From contig JADKDJ010000008.1 of the NCBI GenBank assembly GCA_016718405.1, forward strand, positions 1-64,000: a stretch of DNA of 64,000 nt, given 5' to 3'. The stretch's first letter is position 1. Every line of letters begins with the position of its first letter. A program made the position numbers and the translations under genes. Positions 45,695 through 54,976 of the stretch are shown in pieces. Below the pieces are notes generated by a model, which ran no database searches, had not been told where the DNA came from, and saw only the letters and a list, made by a program, of their open reading frames with translations. The stretch comes from Candidatus Rhodoferax odensensis. GTDB lineage: Bacteria; Pseudomonadota; Gammaproteobacteria; Burkholderiales; Burkholderiaceae_C.

Positions 45695-46846
45695 ATGCGC
45701 ATGACCCCCGATTCAAACAACCCCTGCGCACTGGCGTCGGCGCCAACCCGGCGTTGGTGCTGCCAACTTGCTGCCGCGGTGTGCCTGGCCGCCTTGAGCG
45801 CGTGCGGCGGTGGCACCTCGGACGTCGGCCTTGGCGCGCTACCCCAGGAACCGACTGCCCCGAGCACCCCAGCCACGCCATCTCCCATGCCAACACCCGC
45901 GCCGCCACTTGATGTCGGCGCGGTGTACGGCAATCTGCGCGGCGCCAGCCTGGGCGCCGGTGCCAGCCTCAACGGGGCGCTACCCTTCCCCGCCAGCAAC
46001 GCCTGGAACACCGACATCTCGGGGGCACCGGTAGACCCCAACTCCAACGCTTTGATCGCCAGTATTGGCCTCACGCGCGGCCTGCACCCGGACTTCGGCG
46101 CCGGTCTATACGAGGGCGCGCCCATCGGCATTCCGTATGTGGTGGTGGCGGGCACGCAGCCCAAGGTGGCCATCACGTTCACCGACTATGGCGACGAGAG
46201 CGATCCCGGCCCTTACCCGGTGCCCGCCGGCGCACCCATCGAGGGACAGCAAGCCAACGGCAGCGCCTTTGGCGGCGATCGCCATGTGCTGGTGATCGAC
46301 CGCGACGCCAACCGCCTGTACGAGATCGGCAACGCCTACCCGCAGGGCAATGGCAGTTGGCAAGCCAGTGGTGGTGCGGTGTTTCACCTCGACTCCAACA
46401 CGGTGCGTCCCGGCGGACAACCGGGCTGGACCAGCGCCGATGCGGCTGGCTTGCCGATCTTTCCAGGTCTGGTGCGATATGACGAAGCGGCCAGCGGTGT
46501 GATCCGCCATGCGCTGCGCTTCACCGTCAGCACCACCCGCCGCGCCTACGTGCCACCGGCCACGCACTGGGCCTCAAACAACACCAGCGTCAATGTGCCA
46601 CCGATGGGAATGCGCGTGCGGCTCAAGGCGGGCTTCGTCATCCCGTCGGGCTTCAGCACCGAGTCCAAGGCGATTTTGCAAAGCATGAAGACCTACGGCA
46701 TGTTCGTGGCCGACAACGGCTCCAACTGGTTCGTCAGCGGCGCGCCGGATGAACGTTGGAACAACGAGCGGCTGCTCACTGAACTCGGCAGCGTCAAGGG
46801 TGCCGACTTCGAGGTGGTGCGCATGGACGCACTGGTCACACCGTGA
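45695..46846 (+). CDS. Lipoprotein of unknown function
   Basis: About 383 residues from the ATG at 45695, which has GAGGAG upstream. The N-terminus is basic then hydrophobic and ends in the lipobox LSAC before GGG, so the protein is a lipoprotein. A Pro/Thr linker precedes a domain beginning LPFPASNAWNTDIS and containing LHPDFGAG, IGIPYVVVAG, FTDYGDESDPGPYP, DRHVLVIDRD, RYDEAASGVIRHALRFTV and PPMGMRVRLK. I recall this architecture as a recurring domain in secreted bacterial proteins of unknown function; no catalytic residues can be named. It stands alone. Confidence 0.75.
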   Translation: MRMTPDSNNPCALASAPTRRWCCQLAAAVCLAALSACGGGTSDVGLGALPQEPTAPSTPATPSPMPTPAPPLDVGAVYGNLRGASLGAGASLNGALPFPASNAWNTDISGAPVDPNSNALIASIGLTRGLHPDFGAGLYEGAPIGIPYVVVAGTQPKVAITFTDYGDESDPGPYPVPAGAPIEGQQANGSAFGGDRHVLVIDRDANRLYEIGNAYPQGNGSWQASGGAVFHLDSNTVRPGGQPGWTSADAAGLPIFPGLVRYDEAASGVIRHALRFTVSTTRRAYVPPATHWASNNTSVNVPPMGMRVRLKAGFVIPSGFSTESKAILQSMKTYGMFVADNGSNWFVSGAPDERWNNERLLTELGSVKGADFEVVRMDALVTP

Positions 46847-46885
46847 TCTTGGCGCCACGAACCTGACGCGAAACCCGTTTGCCGC

Positions 46886-48400
46886 TCAGTCCTCTTCCGC
46901 AAACGCCTCTTCGCGCTTGGACTTGACCGCCGGCAACAGCACAATCACCAGCAACAAGGCCGCCACGGCCAGCAGGCTGGCCGACAGTGGCCGTGTGACA
47001 AACACACTCCAGTCCCCACGAGAGAGCAGCAGAGCGCGGCGCAGATGCTCTTCCATCATCGGGCCCAGGATGAAGCCCAGCAACAGCGGGGCGGGCTCGG
47101 CGCCGAGCTTGATAAACAGGTAACCCACCACGCCAAAGATCGCCACCATCCAGATATCAAACGTGTTGTTGTTGGTGGAGTAAACGCCAATGGCACAGAA
47201 CAGCACGATGGATGGAAACAGGTACTTGTAGGGCACACTGAGCAACTTGATCCAGATGCCGATTAAGGGCAGGTTGAGGATGATCAGCATCGCGTTGCCA
47301 ATCCACATCGAAGCAATCAGCCCCCAGAACAGCTCGGGGTTACTGGTCATCACCTGCGGTCCGGGCTGGATGTTATGGATGGTCATGGCGCCAACCATCA
47401 GCGCCATTACGGCATTGGGTGGGATGCCCAGCGTCAGCAGCGGAATGAACGAGGTCTGCGAGCCTGCGTTATTGGCCGACTCGGGCGCCGCCACACCGCG
47501 TATGTTGCCTTTGCCAAAGGGCACTTCACCGGCCTTGAGCTGGGTCTTCTTCTCAATGGTGTAGGCGGCAAAGGCCGCCATCACGGCGCCGCCACCTGGC
47601 AAGATGCCGAGTGCCGAGCCCAAGGCGGTACCGCGCAGGATCGCCGGCACCATGTTCTTGAAGTCTTCCTTGGTTGGCATGAGGCCAGTCACCTTGGCAG
47701 TGAAGACCTCGCGCTCGCTTGCGTGTTTACCCAGGTTGCTGATGATCTCACCATAACCAAACACGCCCATCGCAATGACGATAAAGCCAATGCCGTCCGT
47801 GAGTTCGGGAATATCAAAAGTGAAGCGCGCCGCACCGGAATTGACGTCGGTGCCGACCATGCCCAGCAGCAAACCCAGCAAAATCATGGCCACTGCCTTG
47901 AGCAGCGAGCCCGAGGCCAGCACGACGGCACCGATCAGGCCCAGAATCATCAGCGAGAAGTACTCGGCTGGCCCAAACTTGAAGGCAACCTCGATCAGCG
48001 GCGCTGCGAACGAAGCCAAAATCAGGGTGCCGACACATCCCGCAAAAAACGACCCGATCCCCGCCGCCGCAAGGGCCGGCCCGGCCCGCCCGCGCCGGGC
48101 CATTTGGTAGCCATCGATCACCGTCACTACCGACGACGATTCCCCTGGCAGGTTGACCAGAATGGCGGTGGTCGAGCCCTCGGACTGTGCACCATAGTAA
48201 ATACCGGCCAACATGATCAGCGCCGACACCGGTGGCAACCCGTACGTTACAGGCAGCAGCATCGCGATGGTGGGCACCGGGCCAATACCTGGCAACACCC
48301 CGATCAAGGTGCCCAGCAAGCAACCGCCAAAGGCATACATCAGGTTGATGGGCGTGAAGGCCACGCCAAAGCCAAGCGACAAGTTAGCAATCAGGTCCAT
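46886..48400 (-). CDS. tctA: Tripartite tricarboxylate transporter large permease TctA
   Basis: 504 residues from the ATG at 48400, with 11-12 hydrophobic helices. It is the main membrane subunit of a carboxylate importer driven by an ion gradient. Family markers: LIGVLPGIGPVPTIAMLLP, YYGAQSEGSTTAILVNLPGE and PGGGAVMAAFAAYTIEK. It follows tctB after 11 bases. A periplasmic TctC receptor is not present nearby; in Comamonadaceae many unlinked TctC (Bug) proteins exist, so substrate is open. Confidence 0.94.
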   Translation of the reverse strand: MDLIANLSLGFGVAFTPINLMYAFGGCLLGTLIGVLPGIGPVPTIAMLLPVTYGLPPVSALIMLAGIYYGAQSEGSTTAILVNLPGESSSVVTVIDGYQMARRGRAGPALAAAGIGSFFAGCVGTLILASFAAPLIEVAFKFGPAEYFSLMILGLIGAVVLASGSLLKAVAMILLGLLLGMVGTDVNSGAARFTFDIPELTDGIGFIVIAMGVFGYGEIISNLGKHASEREVFTAKVTGLMPTKEDFKNMVPAILRGTALGSALGILPGGGAVMAAFAAYTIEKKTQLKAGEVPFGKGNIRGVAAPESANNAGSQTSFIPLLTLGIPPNAVMALMVGAMTIHNIQPGPQVMTSNPELFWGLIASMWIGNAMLIILNLPLIGIWIKLLSVPYKYLFPSIVLFCAIGVYSTNNNTFDIWMVAIFGVVGYLFIKLGAEPAPLLLGFILGPMMEEHLRRALLLSRGDWSVFVTRPLSASLLAVAALLLVIVLLPAVKSKREEAFAEED

Positions 48401-48411
48401 GTGAAGTGCCC

Positions 48412-48900
48412 TCAGCCGGTTATGAAAGTCGGCCACACCGGGAACTGCAGCTTGATCAACACAACAAAGGCCAGGTAGCTGCCCAGGGCAAGCACTGTGG
48501 CCAGGATCACGCAGGTTTTGACCTTGAAATCACTTCCCGCCGCGCTGGCCACAAAGGTCAGTACGTAAATGGCCACGATCAAACCCATGGCGGGCAACTT
48601 GATGGAAGGCAGCCCCCCCAACAGCACGCCAAACAGCACATTGGCCAGAATGATCAGGGCCAGCGGCCTCCAGGCAATAGCGCCGACCTTGTCGCCATCC
48701 ACCGTCTCCACCACCAGTGCCTGAAAGGTAATGACGCCTCCCAGTATCGCCAGCAGCACACCCAGCATCAGCGGGAAGTAACCCGGCCCCATACGGGCGC
48801 CGTCGCCCAAGGTGTAGTTGGTGGCACCCCAGGCAAACGCCAGGCCCACACTCATGAACATGAGGCCGGCAAAGAAGTCCTTCTGACTCTTGATGTTCAC
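48412..48900 (-). CDS. tctB: Tripartite tricarboxylate transporter small permease TctB
   Basis: 162 residues from the GTG at 48900, which has GAGGAG eight bases upstream; the longer frame is not supported. Four hydrophobic helices, with KDFFAGLMFMSVGLAFAW at the start and GPGYFPLMLGVLLAILG, are typical of TctB. Small subunit partner of TctA, which follows it directly. Confidence 0.88.
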   Translation of the reverse strand: MNIKSQKDFFAGLMFMSVGLAFAWGATNYTLGDGARMGPGYFPLMLGVLLAILGGVITFQALVVETVDGDKVGAIAWRPLALIILANVLFGVLLGGLPSIKLPAMGLIVAIYVLTFVASAAGSDFKVKTCVILATVLALGSYLAFVVLIKLQFPVWPTFITG

Positions 48901-48999
48901 ACGCAGTCTCCTCGAATAATTGTTGTTCGATCGATTCTGCCCCCGAGGTTCGGCGCCAGCCATGTGGCTTTCACCTATGCACGCCTATGCCGGGTGCGC

Positions 49000-50787
49000 T
49001 CAGGTCAGGGTCGGCGTCGCGCTCAGCACCTCGGGTACCACCGTCAGCCCTTCGGCCACGCGAAGGGCACCGGCCAGACGCAAGGGGCGCATGCCATCGG
49101 CAACCGCCTGGCGGCGCAAGGACTCCATGCTGGGCTCGCGATTGACCTTGTCGCGAAAACCCTCGCTGACCACCAACAGCTCGTACAGGCCGGTTCGCCC
49201 CAGGTAGCCCGTCATGCGGCAGTCGACACAACCCACTGCTTTGTAGGGCGTGTAGGCACCGCTCATCTGCCAGGGCTTGACCACTTCGCGCAGCGTCTCC
49301 AGACCGGCCGGGTCGTCCGGCACCTTGCATTGCTTGCACAGGGTGCGCACCAGCCGCTGAGCCAGCACGCCCAGCAAGGTGGCGTTGATCAGGTACGGTG
49401 GAATGCCAAGCTCCATCAAGCGCGTGACCGCAGATACCGCATCATTGGTGTGCAGCGTGGAAAACACCAGGTGACCGGTAAGCGCAGCCTGCACCGCCAT
49501 TTCTGCGGTTTCGAGGTCGCGGATTTCGCCCACCATGATGATGTCCGGGTCTTGGCGCATCAAGGCGCGCAAGCCCTCGGGAAAACCGAAGTCGAGCTGC
49601 GGCTGCACCTGGGTCTGGTTGAACGATGGCTCGATCATCTCGATCGGATCCTCCACCGTGCTGACATTCACTTCTTCAGTCGCCACGCGCTTGAGCGTGG
49701 AGTACAGCGTGGTGGTCTTGCCCGAACCTGTTGGCCCCGTCACCAGGATGATGCCGTGGGCCTGCCCGATCAAGGTCTCCCAACGCCGGGCGTCGGCACC
49801 CGAGAAGCCCAGACCATCGAGGTCCTTGAGTGTGGTGCTGGGGTCGAAGATGCGCATCACCATCTTCTCGCCAAAGGCGGTCGGCAGGGTGGACAGGCGC
49901 ATCTCCACCTCGTCGCCACGCGGGTTGCGCACCTTGATGCGACCATCCTGCGGGCGGCGCTTTTCCACCACGTCGATGCGACCGAGCAACTTGACGCGTG
50001 CGGTCATGGCATTGAGCACCGCCAGCGGCAACTGGTACACCGGGTGCAGCACGCCATCGATACGGAAGCGAATCACGCCCTGCTCGCGCCGCGGCTCCAG
50101 ATGGATGTCACTGGCGCGCTGGTCAAAGGCGTACTGCCATAGCCAGTCAACCACCTGCACCACGCCCTGGTCGTTGGCATCGAGCTCCTTGTTCTTCTTG
50201 CCCAACTCCACCAGTTGCTCAAAACTGGCACCACCCGCATTGCCACCGGCCTTCAGCGCGGAGCGCACCGACTTGGCCAACGCATAGAACTCACCCGCAA
50301 AGCGGCGGATCTCCCGCGGCATGGACACCACGCGGCGCACGCTGCGGCGCGACTGGCGCTCCACCTCGGCAACCCAGCCGCTGACAAAGGGCTCGGCGGT
50401 GGCGACCACCACCTCGGAGGCCGTCACCTGCACCGGCAAAATATTGTGGCGCTCGGCATAGGTCGGGCTCATGATGTCGGCAACCTTGCCCACGTCGACC
50501 TTGAGCGGGTCGATCCGGAAGTACGCCAGGCCGGCATGGCCGGCCAGCCACTGCGTCAGCGCCTCAACATCGAGCACACTGCCATCGTCAGCGCGGTGCA
50601 TGGACACACTGGCCAGGCGCACCAGCGGATGCTGCGCGCTCTCGGCTTGCGAACACCGTGCCGTGGTGCGCTGCATTTCTTCGAGGCTGATGATGCCGTC
50701 GCTGTGCAGCCACTCCAGCATATGACGCCAGTGAATCAGGCCGGTGTGGTGGACCTTGGCGAGGGTTTTGGCCTTCATGCCCGTCAT
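49000..50787 (-). CDS. GspE/PilB-type secretion ATPase
   Basis: 595 residues from the ATG at 50787, which overlaps the TGA of the upstream gene (ATGA); an ATG at 50778 is the alternative. The N-terminal GspE_N-like domain is followed by the hexameric ATPase: Walker A GPTGSGKTTT, the Asp box (VSTVEDPIE), Walker B-like VGEIRDLETAE and the His box STLHTND. The tetracysteine zinc finger is present (CKQCK ... CVDC). It could power type II secretion or type IV pili, but no other secretion gene lies here; an orphan ATPase of the PilB/GspE2 kind is likely. Confidence 0.85.
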   Translation of the reverse strand: MTGMKAKTLAKVHHTGLIHWRHMLEWLHSDGIISLEEMQRTTARCSQAESAQHPLVRLASVSMHRADDGSVLDVEALTQWLAGHAGLAYFRIDPLKVDVGKVADIMSPTYAERHNILPVQVTASEVVVATAEPFVSGWVAEVERQSRRSVRRVVSMPREIRRFAGEFYALAKSVRSALKAGGNAGGASFEQLVELGKKNKELDANDQGVVQVVDWLWQYAFDQRASDIHLEPRREQGVIRFRIDGVLHPVYQLPLAVLNAMTARVKLLGRIDVVEKRRPQDGRIKVRNPRGDEVEMRLSTLPTAFGEKMVMRIFDPSTTLKDLDGLGFSGADARRWETLIGQAHGIILVTGPTGSGKTTTLYSTLKRVATEEVNVSTVEDPIEMIEPSFNQTQVQPQLDFGFPEGLRALMRQDPDIIMVGEIRDLETAEMAVQAALTGHLVFSTLHTNDAVSAVTRLMELGIPPYLINATLLGVLAQRLVRTLCKQCKVPDDPAGLETLREVVKPWQMSGAYTPYKAVGCVDCRMTGYLGRTGLYELLVVSEGFRDKVNREPSMESLRRQAVADGMRPLRLAGALRVAEGLTVVPEVLSATPTLT

Positions 50788-51542
50788 GATGCAACAACCG
50801 GCTTGAAGACGCGCACCCACTTCTGCGCCGGCAGGCCCCACTGGGATTCGATCACTTCGGCGCGTTGCGTCAAAACATCGCGCTTGGGCCGAGTGGGCGT
50901 GCGCTGCGCCAGCACCACGGTGTTGCCCTCACGCGTGGGCTTGAACGCCCACACGGCGTCAGCACCGAAGGCGGCCGAGATCTTCTCGACACTGCGCGCG
51001 TAGCTCGACGCGCGGCCAAACAGGTTCACCGTCATACACCCCTCGGGCGTGAGCAGGCGACGGCAATTCGAATAAAAGGGAAAGCTGTCGAGCACCGGCG
51101 CGGCCGCCTCGTGGTCATACAGGTCGACGTTGAGCGCGTCCACCGCGCCGAACCACGCCGGCTTTTGAATCTCCTCGGCTGCGTCGGCCAGCACCACCTG
51201 CATGCGGCTGTTGTCGGCCGGCAGCTTGAACCAGCCCCGGCACGCCACCAGCACCTGCGGATTGAGCTCCACGGCGGTGGTCTTCATGCGCAGCTCCTTG
51301 TGGCAGAACTTGGTCAGCGAACCAGCCCCCAGGCCAAGCTGCATGGCCTGGCGCCTGGGCACCGACTCCGGCTCGACAAACAGCAGCCAGGCCATCATGC
51401 GCTGGATGTACTCGTGGAACAGCACCGTGGGCGCATCCATCAGCATGGAGCCCTGAATCCACTCGGTGCCCAGGTGTAGGTGGCGAATCGGGCCTTCGTC
51501 GGAGAAGTTGACTTCGGGGAGGGCGTGGCTGCGTTTTTTCAA
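50784..51542 (-). CDS. Spermidine synthase-like methyltransferase-fold protein
   Basis: 252 residues. It has the SAM-binding fold of spermidine synthase homologues: MQLGLGAGSLTKFC (motif I), AVELNPQV (motif II), DALNVDLYDHEA. The N-terminal ...VLFHEYIQRMMAWLLF is like SpeE. Residues needed for putrescine binding cannot be confirmed, so it may be an inactive or different aminopropyl/methyl transferase. The stop overlaps the start of the GspE/PilB ATPase gene as ATGA. Confidence 0.75.
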   Translation of the reverse strand: MKKRSHALPEVNFSDEGPIRHLHLGTEWIQGSMLMDAPTVLFHEYIQRMMAWLLFVEPESVPRRQAMQLGLGAGSLTKFCHKELRMKTTAVELNPQVLVACRGWFKLPADNSRMQVVLADAAEEIQKPAWFGAVDALNVDLYDHEAAAPVLDSFPFYSNCRRLLTPEGCMTVNLFGRASSYARSVEKISAAFGADAVWAFKPTREGNTVVLAQRTPTRPKRDVLTQRAEVIESQWGLPAQKWVRVFKPVVAS

Positions 51543-51589
51543 GATGTGGGCATTATGACCAACTGCCCACAGTCACCCCGGTGCCGGAC

Positions 51590-52471
51590 TCACGGCGGCA
51601 ACAAGTTGGCAAGCCGCGGCAGAGCGCTGATCGCATTGCGTGTCGTCGCCTCGGCCAGATCCTCAGACTGGATGGCGCGCAAGGCTGCTACCTCCGCGCC
51701 GATGCGCGGCAACTCGCCCGGCTCGTTGCGGCCCTGGGGCTCGCCCGCCCCGCGATGTTCCGCCGTGCGGTAAAGCCAGTGCGGCGGAATATCCGGCGCA
51801 TCGGTTTCCATCACGATCGACTCAAGCGGCAATTGAGCGGCCAGACGGCGCAACTGCTGGGCACGCTCGTAGGTGACTGCGCCGCCAAAACCCAGTTTGA
51901 AACCGAGCCGGATGAACGTCATCGCCTGCTGGTGACTGCCGTTGAAGGCGTGGGCGATTCCCCGCCAGATCGGCGCATTGCCCATCCCGGCAGGACCGGT
52001 CGGCGCCAGCGCCGCTACGGCACGCAGACCCTTGAGCAAGCGATCAGAAGACCGTCGCACGTGCAGAATCACCGGCAAACCATGCTTGCGCGCCAGTTTG
52101 AGTTGTTCGACGTAAAAGTGCTCCTGGCGCTCGCGCAAGGGGCTCTGGCACAACTCGGGCACGAAATAGTCCAGACCAATCTCGCCCACCGCCACCAGGC
52201 GCGAATCATCGCGGTAGCGCAACAGGGCGGCGTCCAGCGCCGCTAAATCAACGTCCCGCGCACGGCTCACATACAAGGGGTGAATGCCCAGCGCATAGCT
52301 GTCGCCACCGGCGTCGGCCAGGGCTCGCACCGTCTCGAAATTGGCCAGCTCCACTGCAGGCAGCACGCAATGGCCCACGCCCAGCGCGGCGGCGCGCGCG
52401 CGCACTTGCACCGCGTCCGGCGCGAACTCGGGCGCATCCAGATGGCAATGGGTGTCGATCCAAGAGCTCAT
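51590..52471 (-). CDS. TatD-family metal-dependent hydrolase
   Basis: 293 residues. The opening WIDTHCHLDAPEF carries the HxH metal site, VAVGEIGLDYF the Glu ligand, and VILHVRRSSDRLL, IAHAFNGSHQQA and METDAPDIPPHW the remaining His and Asp ligands. These enzymes act as 3'-5' exonucleases or D-aminoacyl-tRNA related hydrolases. The ATG at 52471 overlaps the TGA of the upstream DUF4143 ATPase gene. Confidence 0.9.
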   Translation of the reverse strand: MSSWIDTHCHLDAPEFAPDAVQVRARAAALGVGHCVLPAVELANFETVRALADAGGDSYALGIHPLYVSRARDVDLAALDAALLRYRDDSRLVAVGEIGLDYFVPELCQSPLRERQEHFYVEQLKLARKHGLPVILHVRRSSDRLLKGLRAVAALAPTGPAGMGNAPIWRGIAHAFNGSHQQAMTFIRLGFKLGFGGAVTYERAQQLRRLAAQLPLESIVMETDAPDIPPHWLYRTAEHRGAGEPQGRNEPGELPRIGAEVAALRAIQSEDLAEATTRNAISALPRLANLLPP

Positions 52472-53658
52472 GGTCGCGTGTTGCCACTCTGCAATCCAAC
52501 CACCTCAATGCCCTCACGCACGTAGTCTTGGTCGCCGCCATAGACCACCATCATGCGCTGCACGCGCGACCGCAGCAGCGCGCCAGTTTGCTTCAACGCT
52601 GCGGCAAACCCGCTGTGGTAGGTCTGGGCAGCCTTGATCTCCACCAGCCCCAGCCCGCCGGGAACCCCGGTATCCTGCACCACCAGGTCCACCTCTACGC
52701 CTTGGCTGTCCCGGTAGAAGCACAGCGGCACACGCTGGCCGTGGTGCTCGAACTGTTTGACGAACTCCATCACCACCAGGTTCTCAAAGAAGACCCCTCG
52801 CAGCGGATGCGCCACAAGCTGCGACACGTCCCGCACACCGCACAACCAGGCGCTCAGGCCAACATCGTAAAAATACAGCTTGGGTGACTTGATCAGACGT
52901 TTGCCGATGTTCTCAAACCATGGCGGCAACAGATAGACCACGTAGCTGGCTTCGAGCAGACTCAGCCAGGCCCGTGCCGTGTGGCCCGAAATGCCTACGT
53001 CGTTGGCCAGACTGGCCAGATTGAGCAGACAACCGACCCGCCCAGCGCACAGCTGCACGAAGCGCCGAAACTCGCGCAATTGGCGCAACTCAATGAGTTG
53101 ACGCAGATCGCGCTCCACATAGGTCTCAAAGTAGTCGCCCAGCACCACCTCGGGTGACAAGCCCTGGGCGTGAATACGAGGATAACCACCAGCAAACAGC
53201 AAACGATCGGTCGTGCCGCTAAACCCTGCCTGGCGCAACTCGTTGACAGACAGTGGCAACAGATTGAGCAAGGCTGTGCGCCCGGCAAGCGACTGGGTAA
53301 TCGAGGCCATCAGGTCGAACTGGTGGCTTCCGGTCAGGATGAACTGGCCATTGCCGGGCGTTGCATCCACACGCACTTGAATCCAGCTCAACAGACTGGG
53401 CACGCGCTGCACCTCCTCGATGATGGCGCCGCGCGGATACCGCGCCAGAAACCCGCCAGGATCGGCCAACGCGAACTCACGCACGTCGGGTTGCTCCAGA
53501 TTGGCATAGGGCAGGTTGGGAAAAGCATCGCGGCACAGCGTAGTCTTGCCGGCCTGGCGCGGCCCGGTGACCGTGACGACCGGATACTGGCGCGCTCGCT
53601 CGCTCAGGACCGCGGTCAGATGGCGCGGGATTCGGCTCGCAATTGGGTAAGCGCTCAT
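52468..53658 (-). CDS. AAA ATPase with DUF4143 domain (second copy)
   Basis: 396 residues from the ATG at 53658 (the earlier TTG is not preferred). Walker A GPRQAGKTT, Walker B IIEEVQ, the FILTGSHQFDLMASI sensor-like motif, the LAGR motif and the C-terminal DUF4143 with EVDLVVQD...LVEIKAA are present. It is a paralogue in type, not a close copy, of the ATPase at 5870-7144 by visual comparison of motifs. Its stop overlaps tatD (ATGA). No HEPN-like partner is here. Role unknown. Confidence 0.88.
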   Translation of the reverse strand: MSAYPIASRIPRHLTAVLSERARQYPVVTVTGPRQAGKTTLCRDAFPNLPYANLEQPDVREFALADPGGFLARYPRGAIIEEVQRVPSLLSWIQVRVDATPGNGQFILTGSHQFDLMASITQSLAGRTALLNLLPLSVNELRQAGFSGTTDRLLFAGGYPRIHAQGLSPEVVLGDYFETYVERDLRQLIELRQLREFRRFVQLCAGRVGCLLNLASLANDVGISGHTARAWLSLLEASYVVYLLPPWFENIGKRLIKSPKLYFYDVGLSAWLCGVRDVSQLVAHPLRGVFFENLVVMEFVKQFEHHGQRVPLCFYRDSQGVEVDLVVQDTGVPGGLGLVEIKAAQTYHSGFAAALKQTGALLRSRVQRMMVVYGGDQDYVREGIEVVGLQSGNTRP

Positions 53659-53908
53659 CGTATGCAAATAGGAAGTAGTACTTCAGTATTACACAAATGC
53701 GGGTCTGGCGACATGGATCTCGCACCAGAAACGAACAACGCCAGCACATCGACAAGTCCTATGGCGCCGATCCAACCCACCCTTCAGGGAAACTACCCTA
53801 CCCGCCTCCTGCAAGTGCCATAAGAATGTCACACGTCCGCGTCTCACTGCGGACTTGATCCGCGTGGTGTGCACCGCGCTCCGTTCACAACAACCCAAGG
53901 GACTTCAC

Positions 53909-54976
53909 ATGAAAACCAGACTGACACTTGTTGCCGCCGCCGTTCTCACCCTCGGTGCCGCCGGCAGCGTCGGCGCGCAAGAAAAGACCCTGCGCCTGCT
54001 GACCTGGGCCGACTACGCACCCAAGGACGTGGTGGCTCAATTCGAGAAGGAGAGCGGCTACAAGGTGGAGCTGACGCTGTCGAACAACGAGGAGATGATC
54101 TCCAAGTTGCGCGCCACTGGCGGCGCCGGTTTCGATCTGGCCCAGCCCTCGCAAGACCGCATCACCGGCCCTCAGCAGGAATTCGGCATTTACAAGCCGA
54201 TGGACCTGAGCAAACTCAGGAGCGAACTGTTCATCCCCTCCATGCTGGAAGCCACCCAGCGCAACACCACGCTGGCCGGCAAGGTTTACGGCCTGCCACA
54301 CATCTGGGGCACCGATGGCCTGGTGGTCAACACCAAGCTGACCAAGATGGTCGACTACCCCGACCTGTGCCGCACCGATGTCAAGGGCAAGACCGCCGTG
54401 CGCCTGAAGCGGCCCACCCTGCTGGCATTCGCCTTCGCCGCCGGCAAGGACCCGTTTGCGTTGTACGCAGACGCCAAGGCCTATGGCGCGCTGATGGACG
54501 AAGTGGGCAAGACCATAACCGCCTGCAAGGGCAACCTCAAGTTCTTCTGGGACAACAAGGACCAGTTGCTCAACGGCATGCGCGCGGGGGAGATCGTGGG
54601 CGCCATGATGTGGGACACCGGCGGCTGGAAACTCAACGGCGAGAAGGCGGAGATTCAGTTCATCGCGCCCAAGTCTGGCGCGCTGGGCTGGATCGACACC
54701 TTTGCGATCCCCGCCAAGGGCAAGAACGACGCGGCCGCCTATGCCTGGATCAACTTCAACATGCGCCCCGAAATTGCCGCCAGAGTGGCCGGCTCGGCGG
54801 GCAACTTCACAGCCTCCAAAGGTGCCGACCAACTGATGGACGCCAAGCTCAAGGCGCAGTTCGCCCACAGTTTCCCCGAGGCGGCGCTCAAGAACGTCAA
54901 GTGGTATCCAGCGGTGCCCGCTGGCATCGAGGCGATCGAAGGCAGAGTGCTCGACCGCATCAAAGCGGCGCAGTGA
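53909..54976 (+). CDS. potD: Polyamine-type periplasmic binding protein (PotD/PotF-like)
   Basis: 355 residues from the ATG at 53909. Signal peptide (cleavage near VGA-Q), then KTLRLLTWADYAPKDVVAQFEKESG, the classic PotD/PotF opening, with LPHIWGTDGLVVNT and the WDTGGWKLNGE segment. It binds spermidine or putrescine. The stop TGA overlaps the GTG of the following ATPase gene (GTGA). First gene of a complete four-gene ABC operon; the about 250 bases before it should hold the promoter. Confidence 0.9.
   Translation: MKTRLTLVAAAVLTLGAAGSVGAQEKTLRLLTWADYAPKDVVAQFEKESGYKVELTLSNNEEMISKLRATGGAGFDLAQPSQDRITGPQQEFGIYKPMDLSKLRSELFIPSMLEATQRNTTLAGKVYGLPHIWGTDGLVVNTKLTKMVDYPDLCRTDVKGKTAVRLKRPTLLAFAFAAGKDPFALYADAKAYGALMDEVGKTITACKGNLKFFWDNKDQLLNGMRAGEIVGAMMWDTGGWKLNGEKAEIQFIAPKSGALGWIDTFAIPAKGKNDAAAYAWINFNMRPEIAARVAGSAGNFTASKGADQLMDAKLKAQFAHSFPEAALKNVKWYPAVPAGIEAIEGRVLDRIKAAQ

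Noticed and set aside
48406..50142. Plus-strand frame of 578 codons across tctB and the ATPase gene
   Set aside because: It crosses real genes on the other strand, is rich in His, Gln and Arg as such shadows are, and has no motif.
53869..54972. N-terminal extension of the potA frame through potD
   Set aside because: The segment is potD read in another frame; potA begins at the GTG 54973 with the usual ABC start.
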